A stretch of DNA of 64,000 nt from Nocardia asteroides (GCF_900637185.1 NZ_LR134352.1:1550001-1614000), one strand, 5' to 3'; positions 50,201 through 57,528 are shown, counted from the first letter of the stretch. Notes: a model not told the origin generated them from the sequence alone. Numbers and translations: made by a program.

Positions 50201-53200
50201 GGACGACTCGGTGGACCTGCACCAGCGCAACCGGGTCTCGCTCAGCATCACCGGCGAGGGCACCGCCGCGGTGTCCACCGTCGCCGAGGCCTACCGCGCC
50301 ACCGTCGACGAGGTGCTGCTCACCGCCGCCGCGCTGGCCCTGCACACCGCCGCCGAATCGGCCGTGGCCAGGGCGATCGGCACCGTGGTCCGGCTGCGCG
50401 CCGACCAGCGGGTGCTCGGCCGCGCCGACGCCGAGACCGTGGTCGGCGGCTTCACCACCGACTACCCGCTCACCCTGCGCCTGGACGGGGTGGACATCGC
50501 CGACGCGCTCGTCGGCGGTCCGGCCGCGGGCGCCGCCCTGGCCCAGATCAAGGAACTGCGCCGCACGGTGCCCGCCCACGGCGCCGGCTTCGGCCTGCTG
50601 CGCTACCTCGACGTCGACGCGGTCGACAGCGTGCGCACCCTCGATCGCGGCCGGTTCGCCGTGCGCTTCCGCGATCTGCGCCCGGCGAAGATGCACACCG
50701 ATGTGGCCGCCGACGGACTGGTCCTCGCCCTCACCGTCGACGCCACCGACGACGGCATGGTCGCGCGCTTCGACTATGCCACCGCGGTGCTGACCGCCGA
50801 CGCGGTCAAGACCTTCGCCGAACACTGGATCCGCGCGCTCGGCGGTCTCGCCGAACACGGATTGCGGCCCGGCGCGGGCGGATTCACGCCGTCGGACTTC
50901 CCGCTGGTGCGGCTCGGCCAGACCGAACTCACCCGGCTGGTGCGCCGGTACCCGCTGGTGAGCGACATCTGGCCGGTCACCCCGTTGCAGTCCGGCATGC
51001 TCTTCCACGCGCTGCTCGCGGAGAACTCGGTCGACCCCTACATCACCCAGTTCGTCCTGGACCTCGACCCGGCGGTGGAACCCGACCGGCTCCGGCAGGC
51101 CGCGCAGATCGTGCTCGACCGGCACGACAACCTGCGCGTCGCCTTCGCCACCGACGCCGCGGGCACCCCGCTGCAGATCGTGCTCGACGACATCGACGTG
51201 CCGTGGCAGATCATCGACGCCGACGCCGAGACCTACCAGCGGATCAAGGCCGCCGACCTGGCCGAGCACTTCGACATGGCCACCGCGCCGCTGCTGCGGT
51301 TCACCCTGGTGCGCACGCCCGAGGGCGCGCACCTGCTGGTCACCAGCCATCACATCCTGATCGACGGCTGGTCCACCCCGCTGCTGCTGCAGGAACTGCT
51401 CACCGCCTACGCCCTGGGCGGTCGCAGCAGGCGCCTGCCCAAGGTCGCGCCCTACCGGGACTACCTGACCTGGCTGGCCGACCAGGATCCCGAGGCCGCC
51501 CGGCAGGCGTGGCGGTCCGCGCTCACCGGGCTCGCCGAGCCGACGCCGCTGGCCCCGGTCGACCAGGGCCGCGAGATCGCCACCGGCACCGGCGAAACCG
51601 GCTTCGCGCTGTCGGAGTCCGACACCGCCGCACTGTCCGAACTCGCCGCCGGGCTGGGCGTCACGGTGAACACTGTGGTCCAGGCCGCGTGGGGCCTGCT
51701 CATCGCCCGCCTGGTTGACCGCGACGACGTGGTGTTCGGCGCCACCGTCTCCGGCAGGCCCGCCGCGCTGCCCGGCGTGGAACGCATGGTCGGCCTGTTC
51801 CTCAACGCCATCCCCGTCCGGGTGCGGATGCGGCCCGGCGACACCGTGGCCGACCTGCTGCGCCGGCTGCAGGCCGACCAGGCCGAGCTGCTCGACCATC
51901 ACCACCTGGGCCTCGGCGAGATCCAGGAGATCGCGGGCATCGACGCCCTGTTCGACTCGCTGGTGGTGTTCGAGTCGTTCCCGGTGGACCGGGAAGGCCT
52001 GGCGCAGGCCGCTTCCGGATCCGCGAGCGTGCTCGGCATGGACGCGGCCAACGGCACCCACTACCCGCTGACCGTGCAGGTCGTGGCCGACGGCAGGCTG
52101 CGGGTGTCGGTGAAGTACCTGCGCGACGTCTTCGGCGAGGACACTGCGGCCGCACTGGCACAGCGGCTCTCGATGCTGCTGGCCCGGTTCACCGCCGCGC
52201 CGCAGGACCGCATCGCCGAGATCGACGTGCTGCTGGCCGAGGAACGGGCCCGCCTCACCGCGATCAACGCCACCGACGTGCCGGAACTGCTCACCGAGGC
52301 GACCCTGATGTCGCTGTTCGACGCGCAGGTCACCCGAACACCCGACGCGGTCGCCCTGATCGACGGCGGAACCTCGCTCACCTACGCCGAATTCGACGCC
52401 CGCGCGCGCACATTGGCGGCAGCGCTGCTGGCCCGCGGCGCCGGTCCGGAGACGCTGATCGCGGTCGCCGTGCGCCGCGGCGTCGACCTGGTGACCGCGA
52501 TCTACGCGGTCCTGCGCACCGGCGCGGCCTACGTGCCGGTCGACCCGGACCATCCGGCCGAGCGCACCGATCGGGTGCTCGGTACCGCCGCGCCGCTGTG
52601 CGTGCTCACCACCACCGCGACCGGATTCAGCACCGCGGCAGCGGTTCCCGTCGTCGAGATCGACACGCTCGACACCGCGACCGGCACGGCGACGTTCGCC
52701 GCGGCCCAGCCGGACAACCTCTCCTATGTCATCCACACGTCCGGCTCCACCGGACTGCCCAAGGGCGTCATGCTCACCCACCGGCAGCTGGCGGCGCAGT
52801 TCCGCTGGGCGCAGCGCACCTACCCGCACGGGCCCGGTGATGTCGTCCTGCACAAGACCCCGGTCACCTTCGACATCTCCACCTGGGAGCTGTTGTGGCC
52901 GTTGCAGACCGGCGCCACCGTGGTGATCGCCGCGCCCGACGGGCACCGCGATCCGGCCTACCTGGCCCGGGTGATCGGCGAGCGCGCCGTCACCACCGTG
53001 CATTTCGTGCCGTCCATGCTCGACGCCTTCCTCGCGGACACGACCGGTGAATTCGGCTCGCTGCGCCGGGTCTTCGCCGCCGGCGAGGCGCTGTCGGCGG
53101 CGACCGCGCGCCGGTTCGCCCAGGCGCTGCCCGGCGTCGAGCTGATCAACTGGTACGGCCCGGCCGAGGCCACCGTGGTCACCGCCGCGCGGGCCGAAGC

Positions 53201-54920
53201 CGGTGCGGGCGTGAGCATTCCGATCGGTACCCCGGTCGCCAACACCCGCGTCCACGTGCTCGACCGGCAGCTGCGCCCGGTACCGCCCGGCACCGCCGGT
53301 GAGCTGTACCTGGAAGGCGTGCAGCTGGCCCGGGGCTATCTCGGCGCGGCCGGGCTCACCGCCGAACGGTTCGTCGCCCGGCCCGGCGGCGGCAGGCTCT
53401 ACCGCACCGGCGACGTGGTCCGCTGGACCGCCGGGGAACAGCTGGATTACCTGGGCCGCAGCGACTTCCAGGTGAAGCTGCGCGGTCAGCGGATCGAGCT
53501 GGGCGAGGTCGAAGCGGTGCTGCTCGACCATCCCGCGGTCCGGCACGCGGCGGTCGCGCTGGTGCACGGCCCGACCGGCGACCGGCTGGTCGGCTACGTG
53601 GTGCCCGTCGAGCCGGCCGAGCCCGAGCAGGCGCCCGCCGCGCCGTCGCCCGCCGGCTACTCGCTCGCCGCGGGGACGCCGCAGGCCGGACTCGACGAGG
53701 CCGCGTTGCTGGCGCACGCCCGCGCCGCGCTGCCCGCGTACATGGTTCCGTCGGCGCTGGTGGTGCTGAACGCGCTGCCGCTCAACGCCAGCGGCAAACT
53801 CGACCGCAAGGCGCTGCCGGTGCCCGCGGTCACCACCCGGCCCTACCGCCCGCCGACGACGCCGCTGCAACGCGCCGTCGCCGAGGTGTACGCGGAGGTG
53901 CTCGGTGCGGGCAAGGTGGGTCTCGACGACGACTTCTTCGAGCTCGGCGGCAACTCGCTGGTCGCCACCAAGGCGATCAGCAGGCTGCGCACCCGGGTCG
54001 GCGCCGACGTGCGGGTGCAGTGGTTCTTCACCGACGCCACCGTCGCCGCGCTGGCCGCCCGCATCGACGCCACCCAGGCAGGCGCGGGCGACTACGACAC
54101 CGAATCCGACGACGCGCTCGGCGTGCTGCTGCCCATCCGCAACCGGGTGCCGCACGGCACCGAGGCGGGCGGCCCGCTGTTCTGCATCCATCCGATGTAC
54201 GGCCTGTCCTGGTGCTATGCCGGGCTGGCCCAGTACATTCCGGCGCGGCGGCCGATCTTCGGCCTGCAGTCCCCGGCGCTGAGCGAGGCGGGCTACCTGC
54301 CCGGCACGCTCACCGAGATGGCCCGGCGCTACGTCACCGAGATCAAGGCCGAACAGCCGCACGGCCCGTACCGGCTGATGGGCTGGTCGCTGGGCGGTGT
54401 GCTCGCGCACGCGGTCGCCACCGAACTGCAGGCGCAGGGGGAGCGGGTCTCGCTGCTGGCCATGCTGGACTCGCACCCCGACATCGACGTGCCCGATTTC
54501 CACACCGCGGTGCGCGACGCGCTCGCCGAACTCGGCGTCGACCTGGGCAAGGCGCTGCCCGCGGCCGGGGTGCGCGAACTCAGCGACGAGGGGCTGGCCG
54601 CGCTGCACGCGATCATCCCGGCCAACATGGCCGTGCTCACCCCCGAGCGGGTGCGCCGCATCTACCGCAGCGCGGTGCGCTCGGCCGAGCTCATCGCCGA
54701 GCACCGGCCCGCGGTGTTCCGCGGCAGGCTGGAGTACTTCAGCGCGCTCGGACACGAGGCGGCGGCACGGAATTGGGCGCCGTATGTCGAGGGCGAGGTC
54801 CGTGACCGGCCGGTCCCGGTGGTGCATGATCAGATGACCTCACCGCAGGCGCTGGCCGAGATCGGCCCGCGCCTGGCGGAGTTGCTGGATGCGGGCGACC
54901 GGGAGGCCGGGGCGCGATGA
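38232..54920 (+). CDS. NRPS4: line II five-module synthetase with degenerate E domain and TE
   Basis: 5,562 residues: A1-T-C-A2-T-C-A3-T-C-A4-T-E*-C-A5-T-TE. Code readings: A1 DGLFTGCIV, A2 DVWDFILVS (identical to NRPS1 A2), A3 DLWTLILVS, A4 DALFVGGIM, A5 DIWHFAWVV. C motifs: HHITADG (about 751), HHIAADA (about 1822, final Gly to Ala), HHIAADG (about 2878) and HHILIDG (about 4374). The last C opens with LTPxQ-type TPLQSGMLFHAL, a DCL feature. T4 has LGGDS (about 3745), as expected before an E domain, but E* has lost its HHxxxDG. The thioesterase has GWSLGG (about 5384) and His in VVHDQM (about 5531). With NRPS3 this predicts a seven-residue peptide. GTG 38232 follows GGAGGGAG, 59 bases after NRPS3. 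Confidence 0.93.
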   Translation: MTRASRVSGARARQRGKSLPQLLSVAVESNPGGLALSWDDGVSAPVRWTYAELDERANRLARLLIARGVGPEDVVAVGIPRSPESVLAMWAVTKTGAAFLPVDPNYPPARVTHMLADSDAVLGVSVTAAVDRLPGTVGWLCLDDDAVRRAADEQPGDPVTFADRVRPLRLTHPAYVVYTSGSTGLPKGVVLTHAGLAGYCAEQRAHYGVEPSARTAHFASPSFDGAVLELLMAVGAAATMVIVPAGILGGTELAEVLRREAVTHLFITTAALASLDPAGLDELAVVTTGGEACPPDLIQRWAGPLPSGAPRRFHDCYGPTETTIVTNISAPLMPGDTMNFGAPLRGVTEYVLDERLVRVPDGMIGELYIAGAGLARGYYRQPALTAARFVTDPFDPAGGRMYRTGDLVRRRVDGAIEFVGRNDFQVKVRGFRIELGEIDTVLTGHPAVDFAVTVGHELDNGTTILAAYVHAAPGATIDTEQLFAHAKAGLPAHMVPTALTVLDTIPLTPVGKLDRAALPAPVLRAKEFRAPSGAIEELVARVFTELLSPERRIGADDDFFALGGNSLLATQAAARLGAELSTRVPAGHVFESPTVAGLAALLAPLAGTGGQTAPTPRERPDLIPLSPAQQRMWFLNQFDPGSTAETIPFALRLAGPFDPRALHAALTDLVQRHESLRTYYPAVDGVGHQVVLPIADAVPDVLIDTLDEDELPLWLGEFAATGFDVATGVPLRVALAELGPRDHVLAVALHHITADGASVAPLLRDLLGAYLARRNRSRPSWQPLPVQYADYTLWHREVLGAEDDPASVAAAQITFWRDTLAGLPDRLDLPTDRPRPPVFTGRGAEFGFQIPAETHGAVAALAQRLGASEFMVTHAAFAVLLSKLSHTDDIAVGTPVAGRGARELDDLIGMFVNTLVLRSRIDQRASFAELLRETKRADLAAFAHADLPFERLVELLDPVRSQAHHPLFQAALFFQNLDLPNLRLPGLDAAPVEFDGVVARFDLQLTIVPGTDPAEPMAASFNYATDLFDAATIETMAARFTHLLATVTADADRPIAEVELTTAAERELTLVAWNGTTHPVAPELMLDAYRRAVQAHPDATALIYEGAELTYRQFDERVNALARLLIQAGAGPERLVGLAIRRSPELVVAMYAVLTAGAAYVPLDPDHPAERIAYILDTARPAAVLSAETIPVPEGTALLRLDELDTRGVPVDMVRANELRAPLRPEHPAYVIFTSGSTGKPKGVAITHAAIHNQLVWMLAKYPLALGDVYLQKTATTFDVSLWGYFMPLRVGATLVLATPDGHRDPAYLIDLIARHRVTVTDFVPSMLTVFAAQAAPGSLGSLREVFVIGEALPPETVDAMAAIGSARLHNLYGPTEAAVSVTYWPARAGERTVPIGLPQWNTRVYVLDERLRPVPPGVAGELYLAGAQLARGYVARPGLTADRFVADPFDPGCRMYRTGDLVVWRLPTPSAPHRLDYLGRIDFQVKFRGQRIELGEIETALLAHETVSQAVALVVPTELGDQLVAYVVPAPGQAADPDRLRAFASKTLPAYMIPAAVTVLDALPLNASGKLDRKALPAPRFTARAFRAPGTEQERLVADLFGEVLGRTDIGADDDFFALGGNSLIATRLVARLGAATGGRVAVRTLFETPTVAGLAAVLDPGAATASTSGLGAVERPAVLPLSPAQRRMWFLNRFDQDAGEVAGDGAAAYNLPFALRLTGTLDVTALGAALRDVLARHEVLRTIYPDTGDGPIQQVLPVERVDLDVAVRRTAAAEVIEEVTALAATAFDVTTEVPLRVRLLDITADAPDAPAEYVLAVVVHHIAADASSMAPLVRDVTTAYLARTAGHAPGWPALPVQYADYALWQLDRLGAEDDADSAAAKQISFWRDELTGLPDLLELPADRPRPAVASLAGSRVPVRIDADLHAGLARIAREHGATVFMVLHTAFAVLLARLSGGTDIAVGTPVAGRGERELDDLIGMFVNTVVLRTRYDGGAAFTDLLIAQRASDLAAFAAADVPFERLVEVLDPPRSTARHPLFQVGLSFQNVDRAALELPGLRIAPVSAELAVSQFDLHLIVGDGYAADGTPTGIEGFFTYATDLFDAATVHAFADRLTLLLDAVVREPAVRVGDVDLRTETERAAEITSGAADLAVPGGTLADLPTQARPEAVALVADLPEGRLELTYAEFEARVNRLARHLISLGVGPETLVALALPRSIDLVVAMYAVARSGGAYVPIDPDQPADRTDYILGTAAPICVLSKGFRTDAAPVVRVDHPVIAAADPSPVTDADRRAPLRPENTAYVIFTSGSTGRPKGVAVPHAAVVNQLQWLRGEFGTGPTDAFLLKTPATFDLSVWEFWSAAVSGGKLVIAAPDGHRDPAYLDALIADAGVTTLTAVPSLLDALAGYWAAAPDSPLARILAIGEALPAALAQRLLTALPHTRIDNLYGPTEAAVSITDHRVTAADVLTVPIGTPEWNSRVYVLDERLRPVPPGVRGELYLAGVQLARGYLRKAALSAERFVADPFEPGARMYRTGDLVARDGSGALNYLGRSDFQVKVRGFRVEPGEIEAVLLGLPGITQAAVLARTDAHFGDRLVAYVAGAEPDVAQVKSALRAKLPAYLVPEAFVVLDTLPRTVNGKLDRAALPAPVFEAAAFRAPATPTEQLVAGVYADILGVDTVGADDDFFALGGNSLLATRAAARIGAALDRAVGVRQLFEAPTVADLALRVHRSAELAAVPLVAGPRPDRLPLSLAQQRMWLLNRLDPDATVYNIPAAIRLTGVLDVAALRVAVGDLFARHEILRTRYPVMDDAPDTPVQEVLAPDTVRVDLNPVPVTADGLVEEVRRTVATGFDVTAAAPVRLRLLRLDAEDHVLVFVAHHIAADGFSMGPLTRDLVLAYTARTEGAAPTWAPLPVQYADYAVWQRDSLGDEADPASTAATQLAYWTTELAGLPEEIALPADRPRPPVQSFAGAQRTVEIDAPLHAALAGLARAQGVTVFMVVQAALAVLLARTSGTDDVAIGTPIAGRGARELDDLVGMFVNTLVLRSRITPAEPFTALLRQTRDTDLRAFAHADVPFERVVDAVQPARSAGRHPLFQVALSFENLAPVAIELPGITVGALDARTAEAKFDLLLTVREQPAQGGMHAEFTYATDLFDDATIQDFGARFVRLLGELVADPEIAVGDVALLDAAEFTTQTTFAGPPAEPERTLSQLMDAAVLANPSGIAVRGDGRGFTYADLDAAANQLARALIARGAGPEVAVAVAIRRSIESVLAVWAIARTGAMIVPIDPGYPAERISHMAADSGAVFGVTLSAELAGLPTLSGDASWVALDDREFTAEVAAAASVGLREIELRAQPRTGNGAYMIYTSGSTGLPKGVVVTHAGLANFCAEQKQRYRLGPASRALAFASPSFDASMLELLLALGGAGTLVVAPAGSVGGAELAELIRAEGVTHTFLTPTVLATIDPDAVPGLRHLVVGGEHVPDDLAARWNTLPEREFHNGYGPTETTIMAAISDPLAPGEPVHMGGPIRGTTALVLDERLRPVPDGVTGELYLGGIQLARGYHRRTALTAARFVADPYGPAGTRLYRTGDLVRRRGDVLEFVGRNDFQVKIRGLRIELGEIDAVLTAAPGVAWVTTLGRTTGTGATMLVSYVLAEPGERLDPAELTALAAQVLPDYMVPAAVVVLDELPLTPVGKLDRAALPDPAAERREHRPPRTAAERAVAKIVGEVLGHERIGLDDDFFALGGDSITAIQVVSRAAAAGVVLRPRDLFDARTVAALAERAEVSIDVGKQPAALPLTATAAQLLEAGESAVEPRAVLLDVPADCPDDAVADVVAAVMNQHPMLWAVLDRTGAEPVLVIPSQEERTGDAFRRLDATDGESSLPVADVVAAAAAALDPDEGRNIHFVLTGDGDTGATLVVVANSLVLDESSWRSVVDQLTTAWSRGRHAAPVAPDAGLGDLVRRLADYPSSPRARAEREYWHRAIRSRADDSVDLHQRNRVSLSITGEGTAAVSTVAEAYRATVDEVLLTAAALALHTAAESAVARAIGTVVRLRADQRVLGRADAETVVGGFTTDYPLTLRLDGVDIADALVGGPAAGAALAQIKELRRTVPAHGAGFGLLRYLDVDAVDSVRTLDRGRFAVRFRDLRPAKMHTDVAADGLVLALTVDATDDGMVARFDYATAVLTADAVKTFAEHWIRALGGLAEHGLRPGAGGFTPSDFPLVRLGQTELTRLVRRYPLVSDIWPVTPLQSGMLFHALLAENSVDPYITQFVLDLDPAVEPDRLRQAAQIVLDRHDNLRVAFATDAAGTPLQIVLDDIDVPWQIIDADAETYQRIKAADLAEHFDMATAPLLRFTLVRTPEGAHLLVTSHHILIDGWSTPLLLQELLTAYALGGRSRRLPKVAPYRDYLTWLADQDPEAARQAWRSALTGLAEPTPLAPVDQGREIATGTGETGFALSESDTAALSELAAGLGVTVNTVVQAAWGLLIARLVDRDDVVFGATVSGRPAALPGVERMVGLFLNAIPVRVRMRPGDTVADLLRRLQADQAELLDHHHLGLGEIQEIAGIDALFDSLVVFESFPVDREGLAQAASGSASVLGMDAANGTHYPLTVQVVADGRLRVSVKYLRDVFGEDTAAALAQRLSMLLARFTAAPQDRIAEIDVLLAEERARLTAINATDVPELLTEATLMSLFDAQVTRTPDAVALIDGGTSLTYAEFDARARTLAAALLARGAGPETLIAVAVRRGVDLVTAIYAVLRTGAAYVPVDPDHPAERTDRVLGTAAPLCVLTTTATGFSTAAAVPVVEIDTLDTATGTATFAAAQPDNLSYVIHTSGSTGLPKGVMLTHRQLAAQFRWAQRTYPHGPGDVVLHKTPVTFDISTWELLWPLQTGATVVIAAPDGHRDPAYLARVIGERAVTTVHFVPSMLDAFLADTTGEFGSLRRVFAAGEALSAATARRFAQALPGVELINWYGPAEATVVTAARAEAGAGVSIPIGTPVANTRVHVLDRQLRPVPPGTAGELYLEGVQLARGYLGAAGLTAERFVARPGGGRLYRTGDVVRWTAGEQLDYLGRSDFQVKLRGQRIELGEVEAVLLDHPAVRHAAVALVHGPTGDRLVGYVVPVEPAEPEQAPAAPSPAGYSLAAGTPQAGLDEAALLAHARAALPAYMVPSALVVLNALPLNASGKLDRKALPVPAVTTRPYRPPTTPLQRAVAEVYAEVLGAGKVGLDDDFFELGGNSLVATKAISRLRTRVGADVRVQWFFTDATVAALAARIDATQAGAGDYDTESDDALGVLLPIRNRVPHGTEAGGPLFCIHPMYGLSWCYAGLAQYIPARRPIFGLQSPALSEAGYLPGTLTEMARRYVTEIKAEQPHGPYRLMGWSLGGVLAHAVATELQAQGERVSLLAMLDSHPDIDVPDFHTAVRDALAELGVDLGKALPAAGVRELSDEGLAALHAIIPANMAVLTPERVRRIYRSAVRSAELIAEHRPAVFRGRLEYFSALGHEAAARNWAPYVEGEVRDRPVPVVHDQMTSPQALAEIGPRLAELLDAGDREAGAR
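49617..50858 (+). other. degenerate epimerization domain within NRPS4
   Basis: Residues about 3796-4209 between T4 and the DCL-type C domain. E-domain features remain: AEREYWHRAI, VGGFTTDYPL and GAGFGLLRYL. The catalytic HHxxxDG at residues 3924-3930 reads NSLVLDE, so both His residues are lost. Epimerase activity is not expected. Confidence 0.8.
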
Positions 54921-55047
54921 CATCGGTGATGCCGGTGAGGCATGATGTGACCGCGCTGTTGTAACGATTCCTACTGTTGTATCGCTCGGGTAGCCCGTAG
55001 GGTTTGCCCGTGGTGCAACCCATTCGAAACGAAGCGAAGGTGCGAAA

Positions 55048-56115
55048 TTGATTCGTCGGCACTCCCGGCGTCGTGGCTCCCGCGCCGCGGCGATGATCGC
55101 GGCGACCGCGGTAGCCGCCGGACTGCTGTCCGGCCTCGGCGCGAGCCCGGCCTCGGCTGATCCGATCATCGATTCCAAGAGCCTGCTCGCCAACCCCGTT
55201 TCCGAGGACGGCTCCAAGATCGTCAAGGCCGAGGTGAAGGACTCGCGCAGCCTGCGGCTGCACGTGTACTCGGCGGCCATGGACGAGAACATCATCGTCG
55301 ACGTGCAGCGTCCCGCCGACGCCTCGGTGCCGCGCCCCACCCTGTACCTGCTCAACGGCGCGGGCGGCGGCGAGGACTCCGCGTCCTGGGTCGCCAAGAC
55401 CGACGCGCTGGAGTTCCTCGGCGACAAGAACGTCAACGTCATCCAGCCGATCGGTGGCGCCTGGAGCTACTACACCGACTGGATCGCCGACGACCCGGTG
55501 GTCGGCCGCAACAAGTGGAAGACCTTCTTCACCGAGGAGCTGCCCCCGCTGGTCGACGGCGCGCTGGGCACCAACGGCGTGAACGCGATCGCGGGTCTGT
55601 CCACCTCGGGCACCACCGTGCTGGCGCTGCCGATCGCCAAGCCCGGCCTGTACAAGGCGGTCGCGGCCTACTCCGGCTGCGCGCAGACCTCCGACCCGGT
55701 CGGCTCGGAGTTCGTCAAGCTCACGGTCGAGACCTGGGGCGGCGGCGACACCATGAACATGTGGGGCCCGCAGGGTTCCGCGGAGTGGGTCGCCAACGAT
55801 CCGTACGTGCACGCCGAGGGGCTGCGCGGGCTGGATCTCTACATCTCCACCGGCAACGGCCTGCCCGGCCCGTACGACACCCTCGACGGTCCGTACGCGC
55901 TGCCCGGCGCCTACGGCCTGGCGAACCAGATCGTGATCGGTGGCGTCATCGAGGCGGGCACCAACTACTGCACGCACAACCTGGCCAACCGGCTCAACGA
56001 GCTGGGTATCCCGGCCACCTTCAACTTCCGTCCCAACGGCACCCACTCGTGGGGCTACTGGAAGGACGAGCTGAAGCTGTCCTGGCCGACCCTGGCCCGC
56101 GGCCTGGGCCTGTAG
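55048..56115 (+). CDS. secreted mycolyltransferase/esterase (antigen 85 family)
   Basis: A protein of 355 residues, exported by a signal peptide with an unusually basic, Arg-rich N-terminus (cleavage near ASPASA|DP, about residue 37). It has the alpha/beta-hydrolase fold of antigen 85/FbpA-type mycolyltransferases, which transfer mycolic acids to trehalose or arabinogalactan. The catalytic Ser is in GLSTSGTT (about residue 190) and the His in the very Ag85-like FNFRPNGTHSWGYWKDEL (about residue 330). Other family features are LYLLNGAGGGEDSASW and QPIGGAWSYYTDW. TTG at 55048 is the only start ahead of the signal peptide and has a GAAGG site. It follows NRPS4 by 127 bases with its own terminator; no functional link to the NRPS is shown. 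Confidence 0.9.
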   Translation: MIRRHSRRRGSRAAAMIAATAVAAGLLSGLGASPASADPIIDSKSLLANPVSEDGSKIVKAEVKDSRSLRLHVYSAAMDENIIVDVQRPADASVPRPTLYLLNGAGGGEDSASWVAKTDALEFLGDKNVNVIQPIGGAWSYYTDWIADDPVVGRNKWKTFFTEELPPLVDGALGTNGVNAIAGLSTSGTTVLALPIAKPGLYKAVAAYSGCAQTSDPVGSEFVKLTVETWGGGDTMNMWGPQGSAEWVANDPYVHAEGLRGLDLYISTGNGLPGPYDTLDGPYALPGAYGLANQIVIGGVIEAGTNYCTHNLANRLNELGIPATFNFRPNGTHSWGYWKDELKLSWPTLARGLGL

Positions 56116-56133
56116 CGGGCACCGCGCACCCCG

Positions 56134-56162
56134 AAACCGCCCCGGCCGACCGGGGCGGTTTT
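56134..56162 (+). terminator. terminator after the mycolyltransferase gene
   Basis: A perfect 12-bp stem (AAACCGCCCCGG and its complement) around the loop CCGA, followed by TTTCG, 18 bases after the stop codon. Confidence 0.88.
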
Positions 56163-56286
56163 CGTTTGCCGGACTTACTCTCGCCGTTTGCGAATTGTGG
56201 TTAACTTAGGTTGACTGGTGCGGCGCTGCCCAGTGGCCGCGCCGCCAGTCGTGACAACCCGGATTCGCGGAACGGAAAGTGAGTGC

Positions 56287-57522
56287 ATGGTCGCCGATCG
56301 CAGTGAGGCCGAACGCGCCTGCGAGCCGACCAGCACTCCGGCGCGGGTCGTGCGCCGCAGGCCCAAGGATCGCAAGATGCAGATCCTGCGCGCGGCCGCC
56401 CGTGCCTTCAGCGCCCGCGGGTACTACCCGGTGGGGGTCGACGAGATCGCCGCCGAGGTCGGCATCTCCGGACCCGCCCTGTACCGCCACTTCGCCAACA
56501 AATACGCCCTGCTCGTCGCCGCCGCCGAGGCGGGCGCGCGCGGCCTGCGCGACGGTGCCGCGGCCGCCGACGACCCGGCGCTGCCGCCCGAGGCCAGGCT
56601 CGACGCGCTGCTCACCGCCGTCGCCGAACAGAACATCGACTTCCGCCGCGAGGCGGGGCTGTACCGCTGGGAACGCCGCTACCTCGAGCGCGAGGACCGG
56701 GTCCGCATCCGGGCGTTCTACCGCGAACTCGAGGCCATGGTGGCCGCGCCGATCGCCGACCTGCGGCCCGAGGCGAGCCCCGAGGACGTCACCCTGCTCG
56801 CGGTCGGCGCGCTGAGCTCGCTGGCCAGTATCGCCGCGCACCGCACCACTCTCTCGCACGCGCGGATCCTGGCCCTGCAACTCGATATGGCCTGGTCCAT
56901 CGTGCGCGCCGAGCTGCCGCCCGCGCCCGCCGACGCCGAGCCGGGCAAACAGAACCGCGGCCTGCCGGTGACCTCGAAACGTGAACAGCTGCTCACCGAG
57001 GCGATCCGGATCTTCGGCCGCAACGGCTATCACGAGTCCGGCATCGAGGAGATCGGCGCCGCCGTCGGCATCAACGCCTCCAGCGTCTACCGCCACTTCG
57101 ACAGCAAGGCCGACCTGCTCGCCGCCGCCTTCCACCGCACCGGCGACCGGCTGGCCGTCGCGATCGGCGAGGCGCTGGCCGAGTCCGAGAGCCGTGGCGA
57201 CGCCGCCCGCCGCATCGCCGACCGTTACGCCCGGCTCACCTTCGCGACGCCGGAGATCATGCCGGTCTACTACGCCGAGTTCAGCAACCTCCCGCAGGCC
57301 GAACAGCACCGGCTGCGCGCGATCCAGCGCCAGAACGTGCTCGAATGGGCCAACCTGCTCGACGGTGATCCGATCGAGGCCCGCTTCCGCGTGCACGCCG
57401 CGATCGGCCAGATCATCGACGTGGGCCGGCTGCTGCGCTTCGACTCCCGCCCCGAGCAGCTCGCCCGTCTCGCGGCCCTGACCGGGGCCGTGTTGCTCGG
57501 CGGGCAGCCGGACCGGGACTGA
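56287..57522 (+). CDS. double-domain TetR family regulator
   Basis: A protein of 411 residues, about twice the normal TetR length, made of two complete TetR units in tandem. HTH 1 (about residues 30-80) contains VDEIAAEVGISGPALYRHFANK. HTH 2 (about residues 235-285) contains IEEIGAAVGINASSVYRHFDSK. Each is followed by its own helical ligand/dimerisation domain. The single chain may act as a built-in dimer. ATG 56287 is used; upstream in-frame codons encode a poor Arg/Pro-rich stretch. It converges on the aldehyde dehydrogenase gene, 6 bases apart, and the regulated gene is unknown. GGTTAACTTA/GGTTGACTGG direct repeats around 56200-56220 might be its binding site. Confidence 0.88.
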   Translation: MVADRSEAERACEPTSTPARVVRRRPKDRKMQILRAAARAFSARGYYPVGVDEIAAEVGISGPALYRHFANKYALLVAAAEAGARGLRDGAAAADDPALPPEARLDALLTAVAEQNIDFRREAGLYRWERRYLEREDRVRIRAFYRELEAMVAAPIADLRPEASPEDVTLLAVGALSSLASIAAHRTTLSHARILALQLDMAWSIVRAELPPAPADAEPGKQNRGLPVTSKREQLLTEAIRIFGRNGYHESGIEEIGAAVGINASSVYRHFDSKADLLAAAFHRTGDRLAVAIGEALAESESRGDAARRIADRYARLTFATPEIMPVYYAEFSNLPQAEQHRLRAIQRQNVLEWANLLDGDPIEARFRVHAAIGQIIDVGRLLRFDSRPEQLARLAALTGAVLLGGQPDRD

Positions 57523-57528
57523 GCCGCC

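Noticed and set aside
41886..54827. A 4,313-codon open frame on the minus strand, antisense to NRPS4, and similar long antisense frames at 17215-25086, 24441-29042, 30796-34635 and 37851-41126
   Set aside because: Products are His/Gly/Arg/Val/Gln-rich with no domain motifs. They arise because GC-rich codons on the NRPS strand rarely create stops in the antisense frame.
56195..56222. An IdeR-like iron box (TTAGGTT) upstream of the double TetR gene
   Set aside because: Only one half-site matches; the second half of the palindrome is absent. Direct GGTTRAC repeats explain the resemblance.
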